64,000 bases of DNA from Paeniglutamicibacter cryotolerans (GCF_014190875.1 NZ_JACHVS010000001.1:1364001-1428000), one strand, 5' to 3'. Positions 43,081 through 54,338 are shown, counted from the first letter of the stretch. Numbers and translations: made by a program. The notes: generated by a model from the letters alone, not told the origin.

Positions 43081-44652
43081 TTATCGGTCCAGCGTGACGG
43101 TGCGCAGGTCCAGCCGGCGCAGCACACGGTCCACGAGCTCCGGGTCTGCGCCCGGTTCGTTGCGGGCCGCGAGCATTTCCTTCCGTGCGGAGTCCAGGGC
43201 CTCGCGCTGCACGTCGTCCATGATGGTCAGGATCCGCTTGATGCGCAGCATCTTCTCCGGATCGTCCTGGAAATCGCTTTCGAGGATGGTGTGCAGCGAG
43301 GACATGCGCCTGGCCAGGGCCTGGCGGCGTTCCAAGGGTAGGTGGGTGGCCGAGGGGGAGCGCTTCATGGCCTCCAGCGCTGCGCGTTCGGCCCGTCGGG
43401 CCAGGTGGCGCTCGGCCTTTTCCTCCTGGGCGGCATCGTTGGGCAGCTTGAGCTTGCGCATGAGGGCCGGCAGGGTGAGGCCCGGGGCGACCAGCGTGAC
43501 CAGCAGGACCGCGCTGGCGCAGGTGATGATGAAGTTGCGTCCCACCAAAGGCTGCCCGTCGGCGAGGGTGCTGGGCAGTGCGAGGGCCAACGCCAAGGTG
43601 GCCAGGCCTCGCATGCCACACCAGGTCAGCACCAGCACTTCCTTCAGCGAGCCCGGTGTGCGGGTGCGCTTTTCGGCACCGCCGAGCTTGTAGATTCCCA
43701 TCATCCACGCGAACCGCACCACTACCACCGCCGTGCAGACGGCGGCGATTCCCGGGACGAAGGTGAGGATGTTCCTGCCCTCGTCCTGCAGGATGTAGCG
43801 CATTTCGATGCCGACCAAGCCGAAAGCGACGCCGGTGGTGAGCAGCTCGACCACGTCCCAGAAGGCGGTGCGGGTGAGGCGTTCCTCGGAATCCTGCGGG
43901 CGTGCGCGGCGGCCGAGCTCCAGCGCGGTGACCACGACCGCGACGACGCCGGAGAAGTGCACCTCTTCGGCCAACAGGTAGACGGCGTACGGGGCGACCA
44001 GGGTGGTGGCCGAGCGGGCGACGAGGTTCGGCACGAAGCGGTTCAGTGCGCCCACCAGCCAGGCCATCGCCAGTCCGAGCACCACGGCGCCCGCGGCGCC
44101 GATCAGGAACCTCGGGGCGACTTCCCACCCGACCTCGCCGCCGCTGACCATGGCGGCCACCGCGGCCTGGAAAATCACAATGGCCATCGCGTCGTTGAAC
44201 AGGCCCTCGGTCTGCAGCACGGTGATCAGCCGCCGGCGCATATGCACCTTGCCGGCGATGGCCTCCACCGCCACCGGGTCCGGCGGGGCCACGATGGCGC
44301 CCAGCGCGATGGCCGCCGGTAGTCCGATGCCCGGAACCAGCAGCCAGGTCACCCCGGCCACCACGGCCGTGGTGGCGACGATCAGCAGTACGGCCAGTAG
44401 CACCAGCGAACGCCAGCGGAGCTTGAAGATCGACCAGGAGCTTCGTTGCGCCGCGGCGAAGAGCAGCGGCGGGAGGAAGAGCGGAAGGATCAGTTCCGGC
44501 TCGATGTGGACCTCCGGAATGAAAGGGAGGAAGGCGATAAGGGCCGAAAATACCAGCATCAGGATCGGATAGGGCAGCCTGATGCGCTCTCCCAGCCCGA
44601 CCACCAACACCGTTCCGAAGAGCAAGCCGACAAGGAGGATCAAGAATTCCAT
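43081..44652 (-). CDS. Na+/H+ antiporter, CPA1 (NhaP) family
   Basis: A 523-residue antiporter. About twelve hydrophobic segments lie in residues 1-400, with the ion-site motif LFNDAMAIVIF and the start MEFLILLVGLLFGTVLVVGL. A charged cytoplasmic tail of about 120 residues follows (RRAERAALEAMKRS, then helices rich in Arg and Asp) and may sense pH. It exchanges cytoplasmic Na+ for protons and helps pH and salt homeostasis. It is transcribed alone. Confidence 0.9.
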   Translation of the reverse strand: MEFLILLVGLLFGTVLVVGLGERIRLPYPILMLVFSALIAFLPFIPEVHIEPELILPLFLPPLLFAAAQRSSWSIFKLRWRSLVLLAVLLIVATTAVVAGVTWLLVPGIGLPAAIALGAIVAPPDPVAVEAIAGKVHMRRRLITVLQTEGLFNDAMAIVIFQAAVAAMVSGGEVGWEVAPRFLIGAAGAVVLGLAMAWLVGALNRFVPNLVARSATTLVAPYAVYLLAEEVHFSGVVAVVVTALELGRRARPQDSEERLTRTAFWDVVELLTTGVAFGLVGIEMRYILQDEGRNILTFVPGIAAVCTAVVVVRFAWMMGIYKLGGAEKRTRTPGSLKEVLVLTWCGMRGLATLALALALPSTLADGQPLVGRNFIITCASAVLLVTLVAPGLTLPALMRKLKLPNDAAQEEKAERHLARRAERAALEAMKRSPSATHLPLERRQALARRMSSLHTILESDFQDDPEKMLRIKRILTIMDDVQREALDSARKEMLAARNEPGADPELVDRVLRRLDLRTVTLDR

Positions 44653-44758
44653 GGTGTATGCCTTTCCTGCACCAGTTTTTCATAGCCTGGCCGGAGCGGC
44701 GAAAGGATGTTGCGCGGTTACTCCCGCGCCCGGGGCGCCGGCGCCGTGCCGCGCGGGC

Positions 44759-45661
44759 TCAGGCCAGTGCCTCGGCGACCACGGCAAGCCGGGAGCGCAG
44801 GACGGAGGCCCTGTCGGCGAAGTCCTTTTGCGCCCGGACGTAGGCGGCTTTTCCTTCCGGGGTTTCGATCCGGATCGCCTCGTGGCCCCAGTCCGAGAGG
44901 TCGTACGGGGAGGCCCGCATATCCATGGTCCGGATCTCCCAGGCCAGTTCAAAGCAGTCCATCACCAGCTCGCTGGGCACGGCGGGGGTGAGCTTGTAGG
45001 CCCACTTGTACAGGTCCATGTTGGCGTGCAGGCAGCCGGGCTGCTCCAGCTCGCGCTGGGTCTCGCGGGTCGGCCGCAGCTCGTTAAGTTCGATGGCCTG
45101 CGGGGCATAGAAGCGGTACGCGTCGAAGTGGGTGCACTTGATCTTGTGCGCCTCGACTACCTGATCGGTGCCGGCGGAGCCCAGGCGCAGCGGCAGGTAC
45201 TCGTGCCGGATTCCGTTTTCCTGCGACTTGTAGGCCATCGCCCATTCATGCAGCCCGAAGCAGGAAAAGTTTCCGGGACGGGCTGCCGTGCCGGACAGGA
45301 TGATGCGGGCGAAGTCGATGGCCGGGCCGCGGGCCGCAGCAAACGCGTCGGCATCGAACATCACGCCCGGCTCCCCGGTGTCCGGGTCGGCATCCGGGCC
45401 ATAGTACTTCCAGCCGAGCCGTTCGGTCGCTGCCCCGCCGGTGAGCAGCACGCCCCGTCCCGGATGCCAGCGGGCCAGCGCTCCGGGCTTCTGCGTGTAG
45501 TAAGTGAAGAGGAAATCCTCGATCGGGTGCCGTTTCCCGGTATTCCGGCGTTCGACGAAGGGCACGGAAAAGCGTTCGCTCCGGGAGCGGTGCGCCGCGG
45601 CCAGCGGAAGCCACGCCTCGGGGACCATGACGCGTACGGGGGAGGGAATCACGCCTTCCAT
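44759..45661 (-). CDS. Putative 3-methyladenine DNA glycosylase-like conserved protein
   Basis: A 300-residue protein of a conserved actinobacterial family that databases usually label 3-methyladenine DNA glycosylase. Blocks are GKRHPIEDFLFTYYTQKPG, ARWHPGRGVLLTGGAA, FGLHEWAMAYKS and HFDAYRFYAPQA with PGCLHANMDLYKWAYKL. No helix-hairpin-helix or catalytic Asp of known glycosylases is evident to me, so the label is weak. The start could be ATG 45661 or 45628, and no good ribosome site marks either. Confidence 0.6.
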   Translation of the reverse strand: MEGVIPSPVRVMVPEAWLPLAAAHRSRSERFSVPFVERRNTGKRHPIEDFLFTYYTQKPGALARWHPGRGVLLTGGAATERLGWKYYGPDADPDTGEPGVMFDADAFAAARGPAIDFARIILSGTAARPGNFSCFGLHEWAMAYKSQENGIRHEYLPLRLGSAGTDQVVEAHKIKCTHFDAYRFYAPQAIELNELRPTRETQRELEQPGCLHANMDLYKWAYKLTPAVPSELVMDCFELAWEIRTMDMRASPYDLSDWGHEAIRIETPEGKAAYVRAQKDFADRASVLRSRLAVVAEALA

Positions 45662-45703
45662 TATCCGGCATCGGGCGTCGTTGGCTGGCCCGGCAGACGC
45701 GGA

Positions 45704-45740
45704 GGGGCGGGCACCGCCGGCGAAGGAAGGTGCCCGCCCC
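45704..45740 (-). terminator. lysC terminator
   Basis: A perfect 12-bp stem (GGGGCGGGCACC and GGTGCCCGCCCC) with a 13-nt loop, just after the lysC stop. No T-run is present, as is common in high-GC actinobacteria. Confidence 0.65.
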
Positions 45741-45761
45741 GTGGCGGAAGGCATGCGCGGG

Positions 45762-47048
<1,287 letters not shown>

Positions 47049-47293
47049 GCGTACGCACACTCCACTGCTGGGGTTTGGATGGGGTCCCGGTTTCCGGGGT
47101 CAGCCCAGTCTAGCGAGACGGCGCGCCGCGCAGGGACTTCGTGACCGGGGGCAGTCACAAACGGGTCATAAATTGCCCATCCGCTGGTCAATCGGCGGGG
47201 TCGGCAGTGACATCGTTGGGCACGGTGTCCAGCGCAAGGCCCTCTTCCCGGGCAGTCGTTGGAGTCGGAGCACATGCTTTCCGGGGCGGCCAG

Positions 47294-47896
47294 CTACTGC
47301 GTGAGCATGGACCGGCGGCCCTCGAAGGCCCGGCCCAGGGTGATCTCGTCGGCGTACTCCAGGTCCCCGCCCACGGGCAGCCCGGAGGCGAGCCGCGAGA
47401 TCTCGATGCCCAGGGAACGCATGGTGCGGGTCAGGTAGGTGGCCGTCGCCTCGCCCTCCAGGTTAGGGTCGGTCGCGATGATGACCTCCTGGATCCGGTC
47501 GTCGGCGAGCCGGGTGAGCAGCTCTCTGATGTGAAGCTGTTCCGGGCCGATGCCACCGATCGGATTGATGGAGCCACCGAGCACGTGGTAGCGCCCATGG
47601 AACGAGCGCGTGCGCTCGACCGCCATCACGTCCTTGGACTCCTCCACGACGCACAGCACCGTGGGATCGCGGCGGTCGTCGCGGCAGATGTTGCAGGTGT
47701 CCTGCTCGGAGACGTTGAAGCAGACGGCGCAGAACTTCACCCGCTCCTTGACCACGCGGATCGCCTCGGAGAGCCGCAACATGTCATCGGCGTCGGCATC
47801 CAGGATGTGGAAGGCGATGCGCTGGGCGGACTTCGGTCCGATGCCGGGCAACCGCCCGAGCTCGTCAATCAGGTCCTGGACTGCACCTTCGTACAC
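47294..47896 (-). CDS. recR: Recombination mediator RecR
   Basis: A 200-residue protein that helps RecF and RecO load RecA at gaps. The helix-hairpin-helix is in [20 protein letters not shown], the zinc finger is [16 protein letters not shown] and the Toprim segment is in [20 protein letters not shown]. It begins 25 bases after the dnaX stop on the same strand. The dnaX-recR order is conserved in many bacteria. Confidence 0.96.
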   Translation of the reverse strand: MYEGAVQDLIDELGRLPGIGPKSAQRIAFHILDADADDMLRLSEAIRVVKERVKFCAVCFNVSEQDTCNICRDDRRDPTVLCVVEESKDVMAVERTRSFHGRYHVLGGSINPIGGIGPEQLHIRELLTRLADDRIQEVIIATDPNLEGEATATYLTRTMRSLGIEISRLASGLPVGGDLEYADEITLGRAFEGRRSMLTQ

Positions 47897-47921
47897 GGTA
47901 ATTCACACTGCCTTGGCTGGA

Positions 47922-50900
47922 TCACGATGAGGACTGGGGAATGATGTTGCCTTGATGGTCGCGCTCTTCGATCAGGCGCCCGTTGAGCAGGCGCTCGATG
48001 GCCGGGCGGCCGACCACGCCGGATTCTTCGATGGCGATGTCATCATCGCTGGGGATGTCCTCGACGTACTTCGATTCTACGGCCCGGCCCGGCTCCGGGG
48101 CGCTTGGCGCGTTGCCCCAGGTCCCCGGGGACGTTGCCGAGCTGTCGGGTGCCGTGCCGAACGCCGGACCCGGCTGCTCCGGTGCGAACGCCGAGGCGAA
48201 TCCGCCCGATGCCGCAGGTGCCGAAGCTCCCGGGCCCTGGTTCATCAGGCGCTGGTAGCGGCTGACCTTCTGGCCCGGCCGGGTGTCGGAAGCAGCTGCC
48301 GGGGGCAGCGGCATGGTTTCCTGATTCGGTTCCGGTGCGGCCCACGTGGGGATGGCCATCGGTGCCGAGGAGCGGGGGGCCGATGCCGCGGTGTCCACCG
48401 GCGAGCCAGAACCGGCCGACACGGCAGACGCGGCAGACCCGGCCGGACCCGCGAATCCTGCCGGTGCCGGTGCGACGGGCAGGTCCTGCTCGCCCAGTGG
48501 CAATGCCGGCCCTGTGGTCGGGGAGGGCCGGGCTGCCCCCGGTGCCGGGAGGGAGGCCCCGGGGGCTCCTCCGGGTGCGGGGAACTCCCATTCCGGTACG
48601 GGCACGTTGTCCGCGCTCCAGTCGCCGGCGCCGTCATCCCAGGGTTCGTCGCCGAAATCGGGCTCCGGCCCGTAGCCCGGGTCCTCTTCGGTCGGGGCGG
48701 ACGCCGGTGCAGGACCCCGGCGTCGGGAAGGTGCCGCAGCGGCAGGTGCCGGGGCAGCTGGAACGTCCTGAACGACCGGGGAAGCGGGGCTGTCGGCCTG
48801 CAAGGCGGGAGCCGGTACCGCAGGAACAGGAACGACCGGTCGCACCGTCTGTTCCGCGGGCGCGGGAACGAGAGGCGCAGGGGCCTCCGGGGGCTGCGTG
48901 GCAGCAGCCATCGGAACCGGGGCGGCGGCAGATGCCGGGGCCTGCGCGGTGGCGGGGCCATCGGGCGTGGTGGTGGGAACGGACCCCGTCGGGCGCGCTG
49001 AAGTCAGTGGAGTTACGGTCGAAGGCGCCGCCGGCTCCCGCCGGCGGTCAGCTTTTGGGCCCGAACCACCCGCCGGAGCGGTTCCTCCCGCGGTAATCAC
49101 CAGTTGGCAGTCGACGCCGGTTACCCGGTTGATGCTCTGGCCAAGCAGCATCACGTTCTCCTGCTTGGCGGTGAAAGCGGTCAGCGCGCCGGTGTGGGCG
49201 AAGGAGACGGTGAGCGTGCGTCCGTCGTAGCCGGTCGGCGACGCATTGGGCTGGACCATCATCCAGAGGAACTTCTTCGCGTTCTTCAGGTCCTCGAGGA
49301 TCTGCGGCCAGGCCTGCTGGAACGGTTCGATGGAACCGCCGGAGGCCGGGCCCCGGGTGTGCGCTTCGGGTGCGGGTGTCTGGGTGGCGGTGTCAGGGGC
49401 CTGCGGCAGGTCCGGCGGGGCCTGCTGTTGGGCCTGGCGCGCAGCGGCCGCGGGAACCTGGTCGACCTCGGGCGCGACGCGTTCCGGGACGATGCTGAAC
49501 TGGGGAACCGGTGCGGCGGCCGGGGCGGGGGATGCCGCAACGGATGCGGCCGGGGTGCCGGTTGCCGGTTCCTGCTGCATGTCACCCCAGTCGCTGCCCC
49601 ACTCGGCGTCGTTGGACGCGGGATCCGGTTCCGGGGCAGCGGGTTCCTGAGCCGTGGCCTCCTGAACCGCGGGTGCGGGATCTGCCGGGGAGGGCGCGGC
49701 CGACGGTGCGGGGCCGGTAACCGGTTCCGCACTGGCAGCGGGTGCGGTCGCGGGGACCGGTTCGGGTGTCGGGGCGGGGGTCCCCGGGGCTGCCGCAGCC
49801 GGCTCGCCGGCAACCTGTTGGCGGGCGGCACGCAGTGCCTCGCGCACGGCCGCTGCTCCACCGCCGAGGGGGGCCGAAGCCGAATCCCGGTCGAATCCGC
49901 CGGAGCCGTCGTGGGGGATCCGAGGAGCCGTGGCATCGACGGGGTCCGGTGCGGACCCGGTGGCGCCGGCCGCCATCGGGACGCCCGATGCCAGCAGGCG
50001 TTCGACCCGGTCGATGCGGGCGTTGATGCCGCGCTCGCCGGAATCGGTGGCGGGAAGCAGTAGCCGGGCGCAGAGCAGCTCGAGGTGCAACCGGGGCGAG
50101 GTGGCGCCGGTCATTTCGGTCAGCGCGGAGTTGGTGACATCGGCTGAACGGCTCAGCTCGGCCTGGCCGAGGTTCGCGGCCTGGGCCTGCATGCGCGCCA
50201 GCTGGTCCTCGGGAAGCCCGCGGATGATGCTGGCGGCGTTCTCCGGAACGGCCTTGACGATGATCAGGTCGCGGAAGCGCTCGAGCAGGTCCTCGACGAA
50301 GCGGCGCGGGTCGTGCCCGGTCTGCACTACCCGGTCCACGGCACCGAAGATGGTTGCCGCGTCGCGGGTGGCGAGCGCCTCGAGAACGTCATCGAGCAGC
50401 GAGGAGTGGGTGAAGCCCAGCAGCGAGACGGCCAGCTCGTAGTCCATCCCGTTTTCTCCGGCACCGGCCATCAGCTGGTCGAGCACCGAGAGCGAGTCGC
50501 GGACCGAACCGCCGCCGGCGCGGATCACCAGCGAGAGCACCCCCGGTGCCACGGCGACGGACTCGGCATCGCACAGGTGCTGGAGGTAGGCGTGCAGCGG
50601 TTCGGGCGGGACCAGCCGGAACGGGTAGTGGTGGGTGCGCGACCGGATGGTGCCGATGACCTTGTCCGGCTCCGTCGTCGCGAAGATGAACTTGATGTGT
50701 TCGGGTGGTTCTTCGACGATCTTCAGCAGCGCGTTGAAGCCGGCAGGGGTGACCATGTGGGCCTCATCGATGATGAAGACCTTGTAGCGGTCGCGCACCG
50801 GGGCGAAGGTGGCGCGCTCGCGCAGGTCGCGGGCGTCATCGACGCCGCCGTGGGAGGCCGCGTCGATCTCGATGACATCGAGTGATCCGGGGCCGCCGCT

Positions 50901-51146
50901 GGCCAGTTCCACGCAGCTGGGGCAGGTGCCGCACGGGGTCGGCGTGGGGCCCTGCGCGCAGTTCAGGCAGCGGGCAAGGATGCGGGCAGAAGTCGTCTTG
51001 CCGCAACCGCGGGGCCCGGAGAAGAGGTAGGCGTGGTTGACGCGGTCCTTCGAGAGCGCTGTCATGAGCGGTACGGTGACGTGTTCCTGCCCAATCACGT
51101 CCCCGAAATTATCGGGACGGTATCGACGGTAAAGGGCTGTACTCAC
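47922..51146 (-). CDS. dnaX: DNA polymerase III subunits gamma and tau, long form
   Basis: A 1,074-residue clamp-loader protein. The AAA+ core (about residues 1-400) has YLFSGPRGCGKTTSARILA, the zinc module CLNCAQGPTPTPCGTCPSC, KVFIIDEAHM and the sensor region IFATTEPDKV. From about residue 430 the protein is Pro/Ala-rich, with one folded island, a tau-type domain around SIEPFQQAWPQILEDLKNAK, and a conserved acidic C-terminus (SDDDIAIEESGVVGRPAIE). GTG at 51146 is the start, since it precedes the universal ALYRRYRP motif. Linker length is far above the E. coli protein (643 residues). Confidence 0.95.
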   Translation of the reverse strand: MSTALYRRYRPDNFGDVIGQEHVTVPLMTALSKDRVNHAYLFSGPRGCGKTTSARILARCLNCAQGPTPTPCGTCPSCVELASGGPGSLDVIEIDAASHGGVDDARDLRERATFAPVRDRYKVFIIDEAHMVTPAGFNALLKIVEEPPEHIKFIFATTEPDKVIGTIRSRTHHYPFRLVPPEPLHAYLQHLCDAESVAVAPGVLSLVIRAGGGSVRDSLSVLDQLMAGAGENGMDYELAVSLLGFTHSSLLDDVLEALATRDAATIFGAVDRVVQTGHDPRRFVEDLLERFRDLIIVKAVPENAASIIRGLPEDQLARMQAQAANLGQAELSRSADVTNSALTEMTGATSPRLHLELLCARLLLPATDSGERGINARIDRVERLLASGVPMAAGATGSAPDPVDATAPRIPHDGSGGFDRDSASAPLGGGAAAVREALRAARQQVAGEPAAAAPGTPAPTPEPVPATAPAASAEPVTGPAPSAAPSPADPAPAVQEATAQEPAAPEPDPASNDAEWGSDWGDMQQEPATGTPAASVAASPAPAAAPVPQFSIVPERVAPEVDQVPAAAARQAQQQAPPDLPQAPDTATQTPAPEAHTRGPASGGSIEPFQQAWPQILEDLKNAKKFLWMMVQPNASPTGYDGRTLTVSFAHTGALTAFTAKQENVMLLGQSINRVTGVDCQLVITAGGTAPAGGSGPKADRRREPAAPSTVTPLTSARPTGSVPTTTPDGPATAQAPASAAAPVPMAAATQPPEAPAPLVPAPAEQTVRPVVPVPAVPAPALQADSPASPVVQDVPAAPAPAAAAPSRRRGPAPASAPTEEDPGYGPEPDFGDEPWDDGAGDWSADNVPVPEWEFPAPGGAPGASLPAPGAARPSPTTGPALPLGEQDLPVAPAPAGFAGPAGSAASAVSAGSGSPVDTAASAPRSSAPMAIPTWAAPEPNQETMPLPPAAASDTRPGQKVSRYQRLMNQGPGASAPAASGGFASAFAPEQPGPAFGTAPDSSATSPGTWGNAPSAPEPGRAVESKYVEDIPSDDDIAIEESGVVGRPAIERLLNGRLIEERDHQGNIIPQSSS

Positions 51147-51204
51147 ACCCTCCAGCCTATCAGTCGGGGGACCCCCGGATCCCTTCCGGATTCCCGCCCG
51201 ATGG

Positions 51205-52095
51205 CTACCGGCCGGACGGGGCTGCCGAATGGATCCAGGGCGCGCGCGGCAGCGCCGCGGGGTCGAACGCGGCAAGCGCCGCGGGAAGCGAAGAGGTGGG
51301 AAGGTTCAGCGAATCCAGGATCTGCGCACGCACCTGTGCCGCAGAGGTTCCGGCCAGTGCCAGCTGCGCCAGCGTCACCGCCCCGTCACGCTTGGCCAGG
51401 CGCGCGCCGGCGGCATTCAACGCCAGGGGGACGTGCGCGTATTCCGGTGCCCGATGGCCTAGCAGCGACGCCAGATAGGCCTGCCGTGGAGCGGAGGAGA
51501 GCAGGTCGTCCCCGCGCACCACCTGATCGATGCCCTGGGCCGCGTCATCGACGACGACTGCCAGGTTATAGGCCGGAACCCCGTCGTTGCGCAGCACCAC
51601 GAAATCATCGACGGCCCCGGTGTATTCCCCATGCAGCAGGTCGGTGATGGTGAACTCGGTGGGCTCGGTGAGCAACCGCCAGGCGGCGGGCCGGACCTCG
51701 CGTTTGGCGGCGCGCCGGGCTTCGTCCAAGGTCCTGCAGGTGCCGGGGTAGGCGCCGGGTGCCGCGTGCGGGGCCGATGCGGCCTCTGCGATGTCGCGCC
51801 GGGTGCAGAAGCACTCGTAGAGCAGGCCCCGGGCCCGCAGCTGCCCGATGGCATCGTCGAAGAGGTCCAGGCGCTCGCTCTGGCGCACCACATCCCCGTC
51901 CCAGTCGAGTCCGATGGCGGCCAGGTCGTGCAGTTGTCCGGCCTCGGCTCCGGCCCGGGCGCGGTCCAGGTCCTCGATGCGCAGCAGGAAACCGCGGGAG
52001 CTGGAGCGGGCGAAGAGCCATGCCAGGATCGCTGTGCGCAGGTTTCCCACATGCAGGTCGCCCGAGGGGCTCGGGGCGAATCGTCCTGCTCCCAT
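51205..52095 (-). CDS. gluQ: Glutamyl-Q tRNA(Asp) synthetase
   Basis: A 296-residue truncated GluRS-like enzyme that glutamylates queuosine in tRNA(Asp). The HIGH-type motif is RFAPSPSGDLHVGNLRTAIL, zinc ligands are in YECFCTRR and the later TCRTL, and the KMSKS equivalent is LAKRDG. It lacks the anticodon-binding domain of full GluRS, consistent with its length. The gene ends 58 bases downstream of the dnaX start on the same strand. Confidence 0.93.
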   Translation of the reverse strand: MGAGRFAPSPSGDLHVGNLRTAILAWLFARSSSRGFLLRIEDLDRARAGAEAGQLHDLAAIGLDWDGDVVRQSERLDLFDDAIGQLRARGLLYECFCTRRDIAEAASAPHAAPGAYPGTCRTLDEARRAAKREVRPAAWRLLTEPTEFTITDLLHGEYTGAVDDFVVLRNDGVPAYNLAVVVDDAAQGIDQVVRGDDLLSSAPRQAYLASLLGHRAPEYAHVPLALNAAGARLAKRDGAVTLAQLALAGTSAAQVRAQILDSLNLPTSSLPAALAAFDPAALPRAPWIHSAAPSGR

Positions 52096-52130
52096 GGCCG
52101 CTCCTCGTCGTTTGCTGCGGAGACGTTAAA

Positions 52131-52218
52131 GGCCCCCCACGCACCTGCCAGAGCCCGCTTACCCTTGCTACCTTCCGGTCCTGGGGGAGTTCAGCGCGAT
52201 GACACCACGTGGGGGGCC
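52131..52218 (-). ncRNA. ffs: Signal recognition particle RNA (small bacterial type)
   Basis: On the minus strand the hairpin core reads CCAGGACCGGAAGGTAGCAA followed by GGGTAA, the invariant SRP RNA apical loop and internal loops that bind Ffh. The ends GGCCCCCCACG and CGTGGGGGGCC pair perfectly. The length of about 88 nt fits the 4.5S-like type. Confidence 0.95.
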
Positions 52219-52262
52219 GTGAACCAGCATACCTGAAAAGCGGCACTGCCCGGGAACCGGGT

Positions 52263-53873
52263 TCAGCCGGGGGTCCCGCGGCCGGGATCGCGGTCGGCGT
52301 CCGGGCAGGCGGCCGGGGCCCCGGGTTCCCGGCCCGGCTCCGCTTCGGCACGGTCCTGCGGGGCTTCCGGGTGGACCTCTGCGGGGTCCCAGCCCAGCGC
52401 CTTGCGCGATGCGGCGTCCACCTGTGTTCCGGGGGGAAGCATCGGCTGCCGGAAGGGACCTAGTGCATCGGCCTGTTCCGGGACGTCCAGCACCACGACC
52501 CCGTGCGGGGAGCGCCACTGGAGCACACCGTTGCCGCGGTGCACCACCTCCCACCCCAGTACGTGCTTGTAGACCTGGTGCCGCCGGCAGAGCAATTGCG
52601 CATTGCCTGCCGAGGTCCGCCCGCCGGTGCCCCACGGCTCGATGTGGTCGAACTCGGTGAGTTCGGGGATCCTGCGGCAGCCGGGCATGCGGCAGTGCTC
52701 GTCGCGCAGGCGCAGGTAATCGCGCAGCGCCCGGTTGGGCCGGTAACTCTTGCGCCCCAGATCCAGCATGGCTCCGGTCCACGGGTCGGTGAGGATGCGT
52801 TTGAGCGAGGGAGCCCGGGCCGCGAGGCGCAGGGCGGCGCCGATCGGGATCGGCCCGTAGCCCTGCAGCTGTGCTATCCCGCGTTCCGGATTGCACAGCA
52901 GCTCAAGGGCTGGAATGCTCAGTCCGACGAAAAGCCCCCGTCCCCCGACCGGGGCACCGGGCCAGCCCTCGAGCACCGCATCGCGGAAGACGTCGGCCCG
53001 CAGCTGGCCCAGGTGCCGGCGTTCCTCGGGATCGCGCAGCGAGTTGGCGTGCACGCCCACCGTGTTGAAGATCGCCAGTACCTCCTCGGCCGGGAGGTAC
53101 GCCTGCAAGATGGCCATACCGTCCTCCTCCGGCCACCAGGTCAGGGAGCGGCCGAGCTCGGCCCGGGAGCGGCGGTCGGTGATCGGCTCCGGGTGCAGCC
53201 GTTCGCGCTGGCGCTTGATATGCCGGGCCATGGAGGCATCGGACAGGGTCCCGGCCAAGCCCAGTGCCGACTGTCCTATCCGTCGTGCCGTCTCCCGAGG
53301 AAGCCCGCCGGTCTGCTTGACCAAGGTCGCGGCGGTGCGCCCGGTCATGTCGCCGCGGTAGAGGGCCAGCAGGGCGTCGTCGTGGACGTAGCGAAGTCCT
53401 TCGGCAACGGCCAGCGCGGAGAAGGCGCCGCGTTCGGAGGTGCGCAACGACAGCGCCGCTTCGGCCACCAGTGAGGAGCGGTTCAGGCCCCGGTCCAGAC
53501 GCGAGAGCGGGTAGCCGTGCTCCTGGGTCCGCCCGTCGCCGGCGAATAGCGTCGGGTTTTGCTGCGCAAGCGGGGTGCTCAGCCCGCGCTGGACCATCTC
53601 GTGCGCATCGGCCAGCAGCGTCGCCTCCAGTCCGTCGAGCATCGAGCGGATCCGTCCGATGGCCGCCAGCTGGGCCAGGGAGCAGGCCGGTTCCGCCGGG
53701 GCCTCGGCGGCGGCGAGGTCGGCGACGGCCCTGGCCAGCGGCCCGGTGGACAGGCGGCGTTCAACTCCCATCAGCCAGGGCCCCTCGTCGGGGGCGAAAT
53801 AGCGGGAGCCAGCCGGGGGGACGGACGCCTCGTCGGGCTCCGCCGCCGGTTGGTGAGCTGCGTATTTTCCCAT
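52263..53873 (-). CDS. DUF222 (13E12-type) HNH endonuclease, second copy
   Basis: A 536-residue protein. The DUF222 domain covers residues about 50-370 (YVHDDALLALYRGDMTGRTA, LTWWPEEDGMAILQAYLPAE). The HNH part reads LRDEHCRMPGCRRIPELTEF, then DHIEPWGTGGRTSAGNAQLL and CRRHQVYKH, a canonical and probably functional zinc HNH motif. The C-terminal 60 residues are rich in Pro, Ala and Glu. It is not close in sequence to the copy at 26351-28177, so it is not a recent duplicate. No DnaA-like palindrome precedes it. Confidence 0.88.
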   Translation of the reverse strand: MGKYAAHQPAAEPDEASVPPAGSRYFAPDEGPWLMGVERRLSTGPLARAVADLAAAEAPAEPACSLAQLAAIGRIRSMLDGLEATLLADAHEMVQRGLSTPLAQQNPTLFAGDGRTQEHGYPLSRLDRGLNRSSLVAEAALSLRTSERGAFSALAVAEGLRYVHDDALLALYRGDMTGRTAATLVKQTGGLPRETARRIGQSALGLAGTLSDASMARHIKRQRERLHPEPITDRRSRAELGRSLTWWPEEDGMAILQAYLPAEEVLAIFNTVGVHANSLRDPEERRHLGQLRADVFRDAVLEGWPGAPVGGRGLFVGLSIPALELLCNPERGIAQLQGYGPIPIGAALRLAARAPSLKRILTDPWTGAMLDLGRKSYRPNRALRDYLRLRDEHCRMPGCRRIPELTEFDHIEPWGTGGRTSAGNAQLLCRRHQVYKHVLGWEVVHRGNGVLQWRSPHGVVVLDVPEQADALGPFRQPMLPPGTQVDAASRKALGWDPAEVHPEAPQDRAEAEPGREPGAPAACPDADRDPGRGTPG

Positions 53874-54056
53874 GGGTTCATTCCAGCACCGCTGGGAGGG
53901 TGCGCCGGAAGGGGGTACTCCTTGGTGTGCATAAGCGGTGATTGGTTGTGCGGGGGCGGCATCGCCCGGTTTTCCGGGGCTTGCGGGATGCCAGTGAGCC
54001 CGATTCGTCGTTCGGGAAAATCTCCGCTATGCTGGTACCTGCTCTAGCAGCTACAT

Positions 54057-54141
54057 GGAGGATTCGCCTAGCGGCCTATGGCGCACGCCTGGAACGCGTG
54101 TTGGGTTAACGCCCTCAGGAGTTCAAATCTCCTATCCTCCG
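54057..54141 (+). tRNA. tRNA-Ser (anticodon GGA)
   Basis: The acceptor stem GGAGGAT pairs with ATCCTCC. The anticodon stem CACGC/GCGTG encloses the loop CTGGAAC, giving GGA. The long variable arm (TGTTGGGTTAACGCCCTCA region) is the serine type, and the T-arm is AGGAGTTCAAATCTCCT. CCA is not encoded. Confidence 0.97.
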
Positions 54142-54150
54142 CGGATACGA

Positions 54151-54188
54151 TTCCGGCCCCGAACAAGGAAACTTGTCCGGGGCCGGAA
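54151..54188 (+). terminator. tRNA-Ser terminator
   Basis: A perfect 17-bp stem starting TTCCGGCCCCGAACAAG with a 4-nt GAAA loop, ten bases after the tRNA, followed by a short T-run (GCGTTTAATC). Confidence 0.9.
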
Positions 54189-54338
54189 GCGTTTAATCAC
54201 GCACGACGTCCCCCGGTGGTCGCGCCGTTCGGGTATCGGCGGGGCTCATCGCGGCCGGGACTCGGCCGTCCACAAGGTAGAATCGCATTTCAACCCCGGG
54301 TCGCTTTACCCGGTGAAGTGTCTGTCGTGGGAGCAAGC

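Noticed and set aside
48335..50063. Large plus-strand frames opposite the dnaX tail
   Set aside because: Pro/Ala-rich GC-rich coding DNA gives long open frames on the other strand; composition is repetitive Gly/Arg with no motif.
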